Position numbers and translations under genes: made by a program. This document shows positions 14,520-22,252 of a stretch of DNA of 30,140 nt, one piece after another. This DNA is from JAGTVB01 sp964624765 (GTDB lineage Bacteria; Pseudomonadota; Gammaproteobacteria; HK1): assembly GCA_964624765.1 (NCBI GenBank), contig CAZUZO010000029.1:1-30140 (forward strand). Reading direction: 5' to 3'. Every line of letters begins with the position of its first letter. Position 1 is the first letter of the stretch. The notes under the pieces are model-generated. The model did not search any database. It saw only the letters and a list, made by a program, of their open reading frames with translations, and was not told where the DNA came from.

Positions 14520-16030
14520 CGTCGATACCGACTGGCCAGATGCAGCACGAGGTTCGCTGCGGTACCCACCGCACCGCTACGCGGCACTCGGTAGGTGGCC
14601 TTACGCATCTGCGGGTGGCGCTCCAACAACGCGCGCGCCGACTCCGGCGTCAAACCGCTTACCACGAGCGCGTCATCGAACTCGCGCTGGGCGCGACCCT
14701 TCGCCTCGGTGAGGATCATCTGGCAGCGCGAAAGTGCGTGCACCTCCGCGTCACCCTTGATCTCGATCGGCGCATACAGCAGGCCGGGGTGCTGGCCAAG
14801 CACAGCCGCCATGGCGCCGATGCTCATCGTGTTGGGCATGCAACCATAGGGCGAGAGTTCACAGATCATATGTGCCTTCTTCCGCTGATAGGCCCACAAC
14901 GCCTTGCCGATCAGCATGTCGCCCTCACCGCCATGGAGCCGGCTGTGGTAATACGGTGCAGCAAGACGGCGCAGCTCGTATTGGTCAGGCATCTCGTGGG
15001 GCAGATTGCCGAGAGCACGGCGCATGCGATTATAACTCCAACGTAGCAGCGCCTGGGCCCCGCGCAGCCTGCCCAGCTTAGCTCGCGCCCAACGCTGGAC
15101 GCCAACGCGGTCTTCGTGCGTCTGGCCAGCAAAACGCAGCAGATAGTCGAGCCAGATGGCGATGGCGGCGGGGTAAACCTCGGCACCCTCCGCCTCTAAC
15201 CAACGATGGATATCGTAGTTCGCCCCTCCCTCCACGGTCTGCAGATAGAATTCGCCGGTGATCTTGACTACCGGCTTGACCCGCAAGCGATCCACCTCGA
15301 TGGCCGCGAAGCGCCGATGCACCTCCTTGAGTACCCTGACAAAGTAGGGCGTCACGACGTGCCACACCGCCGCACCCCATTTCCCCGAACGCACCGGGCG
15401 CTGGCGAAACGCCTCATACAGCAGTTCCACGCACTCTCTTGCCACGCGTTCGGTCTCACCCGGCACGACTTCATAGGGCCGCACTTGATATTCGAGATCT
15501 TGCACGACATCGGTGACCAGGATCGCCCAGATGGCGCCCATCGTGAAGGGCATGTCGAGCTCCAGCCCGCCCCCCGCCCTCGACCCCTGGTCTATACCAT
15601 CCTGGGCCAGCAGAAACAGGCGGAACGACTCCATGCCGATGTTGCGCAACGCAAGCTCATAGCTTTGGTGGTACTGGCCGAAGCGACACGAGCCGCATGA
15701 GCCGGCCGTCACGTACACATACTGCTTCGTCACCTCCTCAGGCCCGATGCGCTTCACCTCTGCGCGCAGGAAGTTGACCATGTTACCGGTAGTGAAGCTG
15801 GTCGGGCAGCACTGTCCAATGTCGGCCACCTCACGCCCGGTGAGCAGATCTTGCTGGGTGGCGGTGGGCAGAACCCGGGCGCGGTAACCGAGGTTCTCAA
15901 GCCCGCCCTGCAGCACACGCTCCACACGCCAGTGCAGCCCGCCGAACAGCAAGGTAACGTGATCGCGTTCCGATCGGCTGAATGCTTGAGGCTTGTACGC
16001 GCGGTAGGGTGTGGTGACTGCGGTGCCCAT
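14516..16030 (-). CDS. 2-hydroxyacyl-CoA dehydratase (HgdB)-like subunit
   Basis: Protein of 504 residues from ATG 16030; the frame is open to a TTG at 16054. GAGGAGG lies only two bases before the ATG, so an alternative start cannot be excluded. Conserved cysteine loops suggest Fe-S binding: DIGQCCPTSFTTGNMVNFL, TAGSCGSCRFGQYHQSYELAL and ELSPYGCMPNTMSIGAM, all typical of the HgdB-like end of giant dehydratase-activase proteins. ITGEFYLQTVEGGANYDIHR is also characteristic. It is the first gene of the three-gene operon and overlaps the next by ATGA. The order dehydratase-activase-DUF2229 differs from the usual fused order (activase, activase, DUF2229, HgdB). The reaction is unknown; reductive or dehydrating radical chemistry on an acyl-CoA is the family expectation. 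Confidence 0.86.
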   Translation of the reverse strand: MGTAVTTPYRAYKPQAFSRSERDHVTLLFGGLHWRVERVLQGGLENLGYRARVLPTATQQDLLTGREVADIGQCCPTSFTTGNMVNFLRAEVKRIGPEEVTKQYVYVTAGSCGSCRFGQYHQSYELALRNIGMESFRLFLLAQDGIDQGSRAGGGLELDMPFTMGAIWAILVTDVVQDLEYQVRPYEVVPGETERVARECVELLYEAFRQRPVRSGKWGAAVWHVVTPYFVRVLKEVHRRFAAIEVDRLRVKPVVKITGEFYLQTVEGGANYDIHRWLEAEGAEVYPAAIAIWLDYLLRFAGQTHEDRVGVQRWARAKLGRLRGAQALLRWSYNRMRRALGNLPHEMPDQYELRRLAAPYYHSRLHGGEGDMLIGKALWAYQRKKAHMICELSPYGCMPNTMSIGAMAAVLGQHPGLLYAPIEIKGDAEVHALSRCQMILTEAKGRAQREFDDALVVSGLTPESARALLERHPQMRKATYRVPRSGAVGTAANLVLHLASRYRR

Positions 16031-16117
16031 AGCCTCCTCACCTAGAACAGCCAACGCCTGAAGCCGTGCCTCTCTGCACCGGCATCTGTCCTGCGTCAGC
16101 GCCCATCGGGTGCTGAA

Positions 16118-16183
16118 AGGTTGTGAACAAACCTCTACGCGCCGTCCGCCTGGCTCTCAAGCTGCTCGCGACAGTGTCACGAT
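16118..16183 (-). repeat. Family A element, internally deleted/degenerate copy
   Basis: Begins AGGTTGTGA (the family A end), then jumps directly to CGCGCCGTCCGCCTGGCTCT, which matches the far half of the full copy at 5310-5451. It ends in a degraded terminus near 16183. This looks like a deletion derivative. It lies between the dehydratase-like gene and the stop codon of the KfrA-like gene. Confidence 0.6.
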
Positions 16184-16186
16184 ATC

Positions 16187-17278
16187 TCAGCGCTTGGCCG
16201 AGGTATCAGGCGGTACGCCAGCCGATAGAGCCTCCAGCCGCGCCGACCATCCAGCGTTCTCACGCATGAGAGCCTCCACACGCTGCGCCAAGTCTTCGCG
16301 TTGCCTTTCGGCCTCTCGCAGCTGTTGCTCGAGGATCGACTTGGTGTGCTCGAGAACGACGCACGCCGTCTCCAGCACCCGCCGCGCCTCTTCGGCTTGC
16401 GCACGCTGCTGCTGAGCGTGCGTTAGCGCCTCGGTAAGCCGCTCCACTTCACGGCGCTCCGCGTCGAGTGCACCCTCCAGCCGAGCGCGGATCTGCACCC
16501 AAGCGGTTTCCTTCGCATGCCAGGCCGCTTCAGTCGCCTCCGCGCGCTGCTGTTGGTCGCGAAGTGCCTGAGCCATCTCGGCCTCGCGGGCGGCCGCCTC
16601 GCGCCGCACCCCATCGAGCAAGTCGTGGGCCCGACGCTCAACCTCAGCCTGACGCCTCTCAGCTTCCACGCGCTGCGCTTCCAAGCGTGCCAGGGCGGCG
16701 CCCGCCTCCGCTTTGACTTCCACCAGTTGCGCCTCAGCGCGAACCACCTCGGCTTCAAGCCGCGCCTTGTCCTCCGCAGCGCGCTCAGCCGCCGCCGCTG
16801 CTGTGGCTTCGACCGTCGCCCGCTGGGCACGCTCCCCGACCAGCGCCTCGGTACGCGCCTCAAGGGCGTCTCTGAGGGAAGCGATTTCGGTTTGTCGCTC
16901 CGCCGCACGTTGCTCCGCCTCAGCGACCCGCGCGCTCGCCGCGGCCACTTTTGTTCTGGCGTCGGCCATCAACTGCTCCGCGGCCTGGCGATGGTGCTCG
17001 AGCGCGGCTTCGGCATGGGCGAGCGCCTCTTGCCAAAACGCACCGAAGGTAGTCTCAAACAGCGCCTGTAAGGGCTCAGGAGTGGCGGCCGACGGAGCCT
17101 CGGTATCAGCGACTTCCTTTTCGGCACGCCAGCGCGCACGGTGCTTGTGAATCGTGCTCTTGCTGCCGCGACCGAGCAAAGCATGTAAAGCATCGATGGT
17201 CACGTTCTGGCCTTGGCGCTGCAGCGCTTCGGCCGCCTCGCGCACGGCATCGAACGTCAACGGCGGCTGGCGGTCCAT
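16187..17278 (-). CDS. KfrA-like DNA-binding coiled-coil protein
   Basis: Protein of 363 residues. The N-terminal 60 residues (TFDAVREAAEALQRQGQNVT, then IDALHALLGRGSKSTIHKH) form the KfrA_N helix-turn-helix found in plasmid replication/partition proteins such as KfrA of IncP plasmids. Residues about 70-345 are an almost continuous alpha-helical coiled coil rich in Ala, Glu, Arg and Gln (AEQRAAERQTEIASLRDALE and similar heptads). KfrA autoregulates and forms filaments that aid plasmid stability. The gene's place here between thiC and a metabolic operon suggests either a chromosomal KfrA-like regulator or a relic of plasmid integration. No Shine-Dalgarno is evident at ATG 17278. The stop codon lies right at the edge of a family A repeat, so the C-terminus may have been altered. 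Confidence 0.85.
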   Translation of the reverse strand: MDRQPPLTFDAVREAAEALQRQGQNVTIDALHALLGRGSKSTIHKHRARWRAEKEVADTEAPSAATPEPLQALFETTFGAFWQEALAHAEAALEHHRQAAEQLMADARTKVAAASARVAEAEQRAAERQTEIASLRDALEARTEALVGERAQRATVEATAAAAAERAAEDKARLEAEVVRAEAQLVEVKAEAGAALARLEAQRVEAERRQAEVERRAHDLLDGVRREAAAREAEMAQALRDQQQRAEATEAAWHAKETAWVQIRARLEGALDAERREVERLTEALTHAQQQRAQAEEARRVLETACVVLEHTKSILEQQLREAERQREDLAQRVEALMRENAGWSARLEALSAGVPPDTSAKR

Positions 17279-17338
17279 TCACCGAGAACGACCGTAATCA
17301 TACGTGACAAGTGATGAAAAACTATTCCTAGCTCTTCG

Positions 17339-19219
17339 TCAAACCTCCTGATACACGGCACCACCTTGGACTTTGAATTCCTCCGCCTTTTGCCGAAGCC
17401 CCGCTTCAATCGCGGCTTGAACATCTGCCATACCAGTGCCCTCGGTGTAGCGGAGCACATCTTGAGTGATCTTCATGGAGCAAAACTGTGGTCCACACAT
17501 GGAACAAAAGTGGGCCAGTTTATGCCCATCTTTCGGCAGTGTTTCGTCATGAAACGCCTGGGCTGTTTCCGGATCGAGCGCCAGATTGAATTGATCTTCC
17601 CAGCGAAATTCAAACCGGGCCTTAGACAAGGCATTGTCCCAGACCTGTGCCCCCGTGTGACCCTTCGCCAGATCCGCCGCGTGGGCCGCGATCTTATAGG
17701 CGATGAGCCCCTCTTTGACATCCTTGCGGTTAGGCAACCCCAGATGCTCCTTTGGCGTCACGTAGCAAAGCATGGCAGTACCATACCAACCGATCATGGC
17801 CGCCCCGATAGCCGAGGTGATATGGTCATAGCCTGGAGCAATGTCAGTGGTCAAAGGGCCGAGCGTGTAGAACGGCGCCTCGAGACACTCGCTGAGCTCT
17901 CGCTCCATATTCTCCTTAATCAAATGCATGGGGATATGTCCCGGCCCCTCGATCATCACTTGGCAGTCGTGAGCCCAAGCAATGCGCGTCAATTCGCCGA
18001 GGGTCGTCAGCTCGGCGAACTGTGCCTCATCGTTAGCATCGGCAATCGAGCCGGGTCGTAGCCCGTCACCCAGAGAAAAGCCGATGTCGTAAGCCTTCAT
18101 GATCTCACAGATTTCTTCGAAGTGCGTGAACAGGAAGCTTTCCCGGTGGTGCGCGAGACACCACTTAGCCATGATGGAACCGCCACGAGATACGATACCG
18201 GTCAGGCGATTCACGGTGAGAGGAATATGCGCTAACCGCACCCCGGCATGGATGGTAAAATAGTCGACACCCTGTTCAGCTTGCTCGATCAAGGTGTCCC
18301 GGAATATCTCCCAGGTCAATTCTTCGGCTTTCCCATCGACCTTCTCCAGCGCTTGGTAGATCGGTACCGTGCCGATGGGAACCGGACTATTGCGAATGAT
18401 CCACTCGCGAGTCTCATGGATGTGTTTCCCGGTGGACAGATCCATCACCGTGTCCGCCCCCCAGCGCGTGGCCCAAATCATCTTCTCCACCTCTTCTTCG
18501 ATGGAAGAGGCCACCGCCGAATTGCCGATGTTGGCATTGACTTTCACCAGGAAATTGCGGCCGATGATCATCGGTTCCGCCTCGGGATGATTGATGTTGG
18601 CAGGAATGATGGCGCGCCCGGCGGCCACTTCCTCGCGCACAAACTCCGGCGTCACCTGTTCTGGCAGACGGGCGCCAAAACCCACACCCCCATGACGGCG
18701 TTGCAACAATTCAGCACTCGCCAATTCTCGCAACATATTCTCGCGAATAGCCACAAACTCCATCTCGGGGGTAATGATGCCTTGCCGCGCGTAGTGCATT
18801 TGCGTGACATTATTTCCGGGTTTGGCACGCTGCGGCTTTAAGGCCGAGGCAAAACGCAAGGACGCCAACTGCGGGTCGTGGGCACGGCGCCGTGCATATT
18901 GGGAACGGCTGTCACCGAAGACGCCGGTATCACCGCGTTCGCTAATCCACGACTCGCGGATTCGCAGTAAGCCGCGGCGAATATCGACCATCGCCTGAGA
19001 ATCAGTGTAAGGCCCGGACGTGTCATACAGGTAGACTGGCGGATTGCTTTGCAGGCCCTGGCGCGCCCGGGTATCGGCCAGCTCGATCCGACGCACCGGT
19101 ACGCGGATGTCCGACCGGCTGCCCGTCAAGTAAATCTTCTGGGCTTTCGGAAACGGGGCGACGACACCGGGGTCGATCTTGGCCGTGTGACTAAGGACCT
19201 TGTCTGAGATTGCGCTCAT
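17339..19219 (-). CDS. thiC: Phosphomethylpyrimidine synthase ThiC
   Basis: Radical SAM-type enzyme of thiamine biosynthesis that converts aminoimidazole ribotide into hydroxymethylpyrimidine phosphate. Length 626 is normal for the proteobacterial form with its N-terminal domain. Recognisable blocks are VPVRRIELADT, QMHYARQGIITPEMEFVAIR, VNANIGNSAVASSIEEEVEK, a long core containing GADTVMDLSTG and MIEGPGHIPMH, and DHITSAIGAAMIGWYGTAMLCYVTPKEHL. The C-terminal cluster motif has Cys572, Cys575 and Cys580 (CSMCGPQFC) binding the [4Fe-4S] centre. ATG 19219 has an AGAGAGG Shine-Dalgarno nine bases upstream. No other thi genes lie nearby. The leader holds only a doubtful TPP riboswitch resemblance (see findings). 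Confidence 0.97.
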   Translation of the reverse strand: MSAISDKVLSHTAKIDPGVVAPFPKAQKIYLTGSRSDIRVPVRRIELADTRARQGLQSNPPVYLYDTSGPYTDSQAMVDIRRGLLRIRESWISERGDTGVFGDSRSQYARRRAHDPQLASLRFASALKPQRAKPGNNVTQMHYARQGIITPEMEFVAIRENMLRELASAELLQRRHGGVGFGARLPEQVTPEFVREEVAAGRAIIPANINHPEAEPMIIGRNFLVKVNANIGNSAVASSIEEEVEKMIWATRWGADTVMDLSTGKHIHETREWIIRNSPVPIGTVPIYQALEKVDGKAEELTWEIFRDTLIEQAEQGVDYFTIHAGVRLAHIPLTVNRLTGIVSRGGSIMAKWCLAHHRESFLFTHFEEICEIMKAYDIGFSLGDGLRPGSIADANDEAQFAELTTLGELTRIAWAHDCQVMIEGPGHIPMHLIKENMERELSECLEAPFYTLGPLTTDIAPGYDHITSAIGAAMIGWYGTAMLCYVTPKEHLGLPNRKDVKEGLIAYKIAAHAADLAKGHTGAQVWDNALSKARFEFRWEDQFNLALDPETAQAFHDETLPKDGHKLAHFCSMCGPQFCSMKITQDVLRYTEGTGMADVQAAIEAGLRQKAEEFKVQGGAVYQEV

Positions 19220-19726
19220 TCGGTTGCATCCTCTCTACGCTGGGGCTGCGCAGCTAACATCTCGCCTTCACAAAGCCCTCTCGCGTCTTCCTCGGGCATC
19301 GTGAACATCGAGCGTGAACAATGCATGGTGTCATAGCCAGTGTTGCGTTGCCACGGCCAACGAGCGCCGGTGCTCAACGCGTTGTTAGGTAGGCTCGGAC
19401 AGCGACAAGCTATATAATAAATCGTGCTTATTCGCAACCTGGCAGCTGACAAGCTGGTTTAAGAATGTCACGGCGCCGGAGTCGCAAGGCGCACGGCGGC
19501 GACGAAATCGTCGGCAACGATTTTGAAAAGTTGGGAGCTGGCCCCGAAGGGGCGAGCCCCAAGGATGGGGCGAGTCACAATCGGAGTGTACATAGGGAGT
19601 ACATGAGGATGGCGAGCCACCGTGCAACGCAGCAGAGGCAAGTGCAATCATTCTTAAAACAGCTTCTCAAAACCGTGTCAACGCCAAACAGCTGCCTCGC
19701 AGTCTAGTCTCTGACGGTACCAGCCA
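19220..19726. other. thiC / pcm-like divergent intergenic region
   Basis: Holds the thiC leader (19220-19448) and a full family B element (19449-19667), then 59 bases before the methyltransferase gene. A 78-codon minus-strand frame covers the thiC leader and overlaps the thiC start as ATGA, but it matches nothing I know and has mixed, low-complexity character. An AT-rich spot (TATATAATAAA, near 19411-19421) could supply the -10 region of the thiC promoter. Confidence 0.5.
19449..19667 (+). mobile_element. Family B MITE-like element, second full copy (219 bp)
   Basis: Same length and orientation as the copy at 1889-2107. Long interior blocks are shared, for example GCTGGCCCCGAAGGGGCGAG, GGATGGGGCGAGT, CGGAGTGTACA and GAGTACATGAGGATGGCGAG. 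The terminal repeats are slightly diverged (ACAAGCTGGTTTAAGAATG on the left, TTCTTAAAACAGCTTCT on the right). It separates divergent thiC and the methyltransferase gene. Confidence 0.85.
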
Positions 19727-20380
19727 ATGAATTTTGAGCGTGCGCGTTTCAACATGGTCGAGCAACAGATCCGAACATGGGACGTGCTAGACCAGCGTGT
19801 ACTCGATGTTATTCGAGACACATCTCGGGAAGACTATGTGCCGGATGCATTCCGTAAGTTGGCTTATGCCGACATCAGCGTCCCCTTAGGAGAAGGCGAG
19901 GTCATGATGCCCCCACGGGTGGAGGCCCGACTCCTGCAAGCACTCCAGCTCAAGCCCGACGACCGGGTACTGGAAGTCGGGACCGGCAGCGGTTACCTAA
20001 CAGCCCTGATCTCCCAGCTCGCCAGCCGGGTCGTCAGTGTGGAAATCCACGAGGTGCTGGCAGGGCGAGCACGATCGGCGCTAGAGAATCATGGGATTAA
20101 GAATGCCGTGGTGGAAGTGGGTGATGCCGTTCATGGATGGACTCGTGCCGCCCCCTATGACGCCATTGCCGTCACAGGCTCGCTGCCCATGATGGAAGAA
20201 CGATTCCAGCATCAGCTGACCGTGGGCGGTCGCGTGTTCATCATCGTCGGTCAGGCGCCAGCCATGGAAGCGCTGCTGATAACCCGCATGGGGCAGGAGG
20301 ATTGGGCTACCGAGAGCCTGTTCGAGACGGTCGTTCCCCCCTTGCGGGGCGCCAAAGAACCGGATCGTTTTGTGCTCTAA
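19727..20380 (+). CDS. PCMT-family SAM methyltransferase (protein-L-isoaspartate O-methyltransferase-like)
   Basis: Cytoplasmic Rossmann-fold methyltransferase of 217 residues. The SAM motif I is VLEVGTGSGYLTAL (81-94); SREDYVPDAFRKLAYADISV (33-52) and the ending VVPPLRGAKEPDRFVL are family hallmarks. In true Pcm enzymes the active-site loop reads GxGQTISQP; here the equivalent is GEGEVMMPP (55-63), so repair of isoaspartate is doubtful and this is better called PCMT-like. Paralogues of this kind are commonly found next to tolC in gammaproteobacteria, as here (tolC starts 193 bases downstream, same strand), with a possible role tied to the envelope or secretion locus. No strong Shine-Dalgarno. 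A family B element ends 59 bases upstream. Confidence 0.87.
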   Translation: MNFERARFNMVEQQIRTWDVLDQRVLDVIRDTSREDYVPDAFRKLAYADISVPLGEGEVMMPPRVEARLLQALQLKPDDRVLEVGTGSGYLTALISQLASRVVSVEIHEVLAGRARSALENHGIKNAVVEVGDAVHGWTRAAPYDAIAVTGSLPMMEERFQHQLTVGGRVFIIVGQAPAMEALLITRMGQEDWATESLFETVVPPLRGAKEPDRFVL

Positions 20381-20573
20381 GTAAGGCGGGTAAGCTGTCA
20401 GAGACGCTCGTGCTTGCCGTAGCGGGCGAGCCGGTGGGCTTCGCGCTTGAGACGGGCTCTCTGCAGATGTATCCAAACCGCGCCGATCAGGCAAGCCATG
20501 GATGGACATTCTTCGAGGTGTCCCGGCAGCAGGCTGGTGTTGGTCGTCACCTCGCTTAAGCTGAGAGGCACAA

Positions 20574-21899
20574 ATGAGCAAGATTCTTCCCTTGGCGGTG
20601 TTATCCGGAGCGCTGTGGCTGCTGCCCCATGCCCATGCGATCGACCTTGTCGGGGCCTTCCAACTCGCGCAGCAAAATGATGCCCGGTATCTCGCCGCTC
20701 AAGCCGAAAACCGAGCCAATCAAGAGCTCTTGCCGCAGGCCCGCTCATTCCTACTGCCCAACGTGAGGCTCGACGGACAACTGGCAGCCAACCGCCTGGA
20801 TGTCGTCGAATCCAGCACCTTTGCCCCGACCGGGAAACGGACCTTCAATACTAAGGCCCTGACCCTCAGCCTGACTCAACCACTGTTTCGCCGCGACCTG
20901 TGGATACAGTTAGGGCAAGCGGGGGACCAGGTGCGACAATCGGAAGTACAGCTCACCCTGGTGCAGCAGGACCTGATCCTGCGCTTATCGGAGGCCTACT
21001 TCCGCGTGCTAGGGGCCACCGATGGCCTACGTTTCGCCCGCGCCGAAAAGGAGGCCCTCGAGCAGCAGCTCCGGCAGGCGGAGCAGCGATTCGAAGTCGG
21101 TCTCATTGCGGTCACCGATGTGCAGGAGGCACAAGCGGGCTTTGATGCGGCACGCGCCCAGGAAATCGCGGCCATTAACCAGCTCAATAATGCCAATGAA
21201 GCCTTGAGGGAAATCACCGGCCGCTATCTGACGGACCTGGCCGCTGTCAGCGAGGATTTACCGTTGGTCACGCCCGAACCGAATAACATCGAGCAATGGA
21301 CGAAAACCGGCGTTGAACAGAATCTCGGCGTGCAGATCGCCCAGCTCACCCTTGACATCGTGGAAAAGGACATCAAGCGCGCCGAAGCGGGACATTTGCC
21401 GAGCCTCGACTTAGTCGGCAGCCACACCTACTCCGACAGCGCCGGAGGTGTCTTTGGTGCTACCCGCACACAACAGACCGCCCTCGGACTGCAGCTCAGC
21501 CTCAGCCTTTACGAGGGGGGGTTGGTCATGTCACAGACGCGACAGGCGCGCGCTCAGTATGAACAAGCGCTCGATCAGCTCGTGCAACAGCGCCGGCAAG
21601 CCCAGCGCCAAACGCGGGATGCCTTCGTCGGCATCGTCACCGGCATCTCGCAAGTAGAGGCCTTGCGTCAGGCGGTGGTGTCGGCGCAGGTGGCCAAGGA
21701 AGCTACCGAAGCGGGTTTCGAGGTCGGCACGCGAACCGCCGTGGATGTGGTGATCGCCACCCGTAATCTGACTCAGCAGGAGCGCAACCTCGCCTTAGAG
21801 CGCTACAACTATCTCCTCGACATCCTGCGCCTCAAGCAGGCGGCAGGCATCCTCTCCGATGCCGATGTAATCGAGATCAACCGGCTGCTAGCGCCTTAG
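20574..21899 (+). CDS. tolC: TolC-family outer-membrane efflux/secretion channel
   Basis: Outer-membrane factor of 441 residues. The signal peptide is MSKILPLAVLSGALWLLPHA with cleavage near HA-HAID. Two homologous halves form the periplasmic alpha-barrel: QLAQQNDARYLAAQAENRAN and LLPQARSFLLPNVRLDG in the first, then LTLDIVEKDIKRAEAGHLPSLD in the second. Further signatures are TLSLTQPLFRRD, RFEVGLIAVTDVQEAQAGFD and FEVGTRTAVDVVIATRNL, typical of the type I secretion TolC subfamily. It serves as the common exit duct for tripartite pumps and type I secretion; no pump or adaptor genes are in the window. GAGAGG precedes the ATG. The stop codon TAG lies in the first bases of a family B repeat. Confidence 0.95.
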   Translation: MSKILPLAVLSGALWLLPHAHAIDLVGAFQLAQQNDARYLAAQAENRANQELLPQARSFLLPNVRLDGQLAANRLDVVESSTFAPTGKRTFNTKALTLSLTQPLFRRDLWIQLGQAGDQVRQSEVQLTLVQQDLILRLSEAYFRVLGATDGLRFARAEKEALEQQLRQAEQRFEVGLIAVTDVQEAQAGFDAARAQEIAAINQLNNANEALREITGRYLTDLAAVSEDLPLVTPEPNNIEQWTKTGVEQNLGVQIAQLTLDIVEKDIKRAEAGHLPSLDLVGSHTYSDSAGGVFGATRTQQTALGLQLSLSLYEGGLVMSQTRQARAQYEQALDQLVQQRRQAQRQTRDAFVGIVTGISQVEALRQAVVSAQVAKEATEAGFEVGTRTAVDVVIATRNLTQQERNLALERYNYLLDILRLKQAAGILSDADVIEINRLLAP

Positions 21900-21983
21900 A
21901 AGCTGTTATAAAAATGGCTGCGCTTGCCTGAACCGTGCGCCTTGCTCTGCCGGCGCTCGTGACATTTTGAAAACAGAGCTTCT
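21898..21983 (-). mobile_element. Family B MITE-like element, 86-bp deletion derivative
   Basis: Both ends match family B (AGAAGCTGTTATAAAAATG at left, AAAACAGAGCTTCT at right). The right half, CCGTGCGCCTTGCTCTGCCG and onwards, is the reverse complement of the left interior of the full copies, so the element is close to a long palindrome. It could fold into a stable hairpin after tolC and act as a transcription terminator-like structure. Its first two bases belong to the tolC stop codon. Confidence 0.75.
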
Positions 21984-22252
21984 CAATCCTGCGGGGGAAA
22001 AATCTAACTTGGCGCACCTTATTCCGCCTCAGCGCAGTTCCGGTATACTATGGCTGGCTCCCATAACAACTAACGGCACATCTAAGTGGAGCAGCTCGCC
22101 GAATAAAGGGGCAGCTGTCCGGGCCCGCCGAGTAGCAAGACAGAAGTGCCTTCTATTTATAATATAATCGGATGTGTGTCTATGCGGCCACGAGGCGGGG
22201 TGCCGTGTGTCCGCCAGCGTTGACCTATCCATGCCCCACTAGGAGGAGGCCT
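21984..22252. promoter_or_regulatory. Upstream region of the methylmalonyl-CoA mutase operon
   Basis: Holds no gene. Two overlapping TATAAT sequences lie at 22158-22163 and 22163-22168, about 85-95 bases before the mutA start, in an otherwise GC-rich setting, and could be the -10 box. No good TTGACA is present at the right spacing, so an activator or another sigma factor may be needed. TATACT at about 22043 is a second, weaker candidate. Confidence 0.3.

Noticed and set aside
16713..17150. Ala/Ser-rich plus-strand frames opposite the KfrA-like gene
   Set aside because: Composition is a mirror of the coiled-coil codons (GCG/CGC), with no start signal or domain.
20398..20573. Small minus-strand ORF between the PCMT-like and tolC genes (ending ...HRLARYGKHERL)
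   Set aside because: Its basic helical end looks protein-like, but the frame extends into tolC antisense and there is no supported start; left unannotated.
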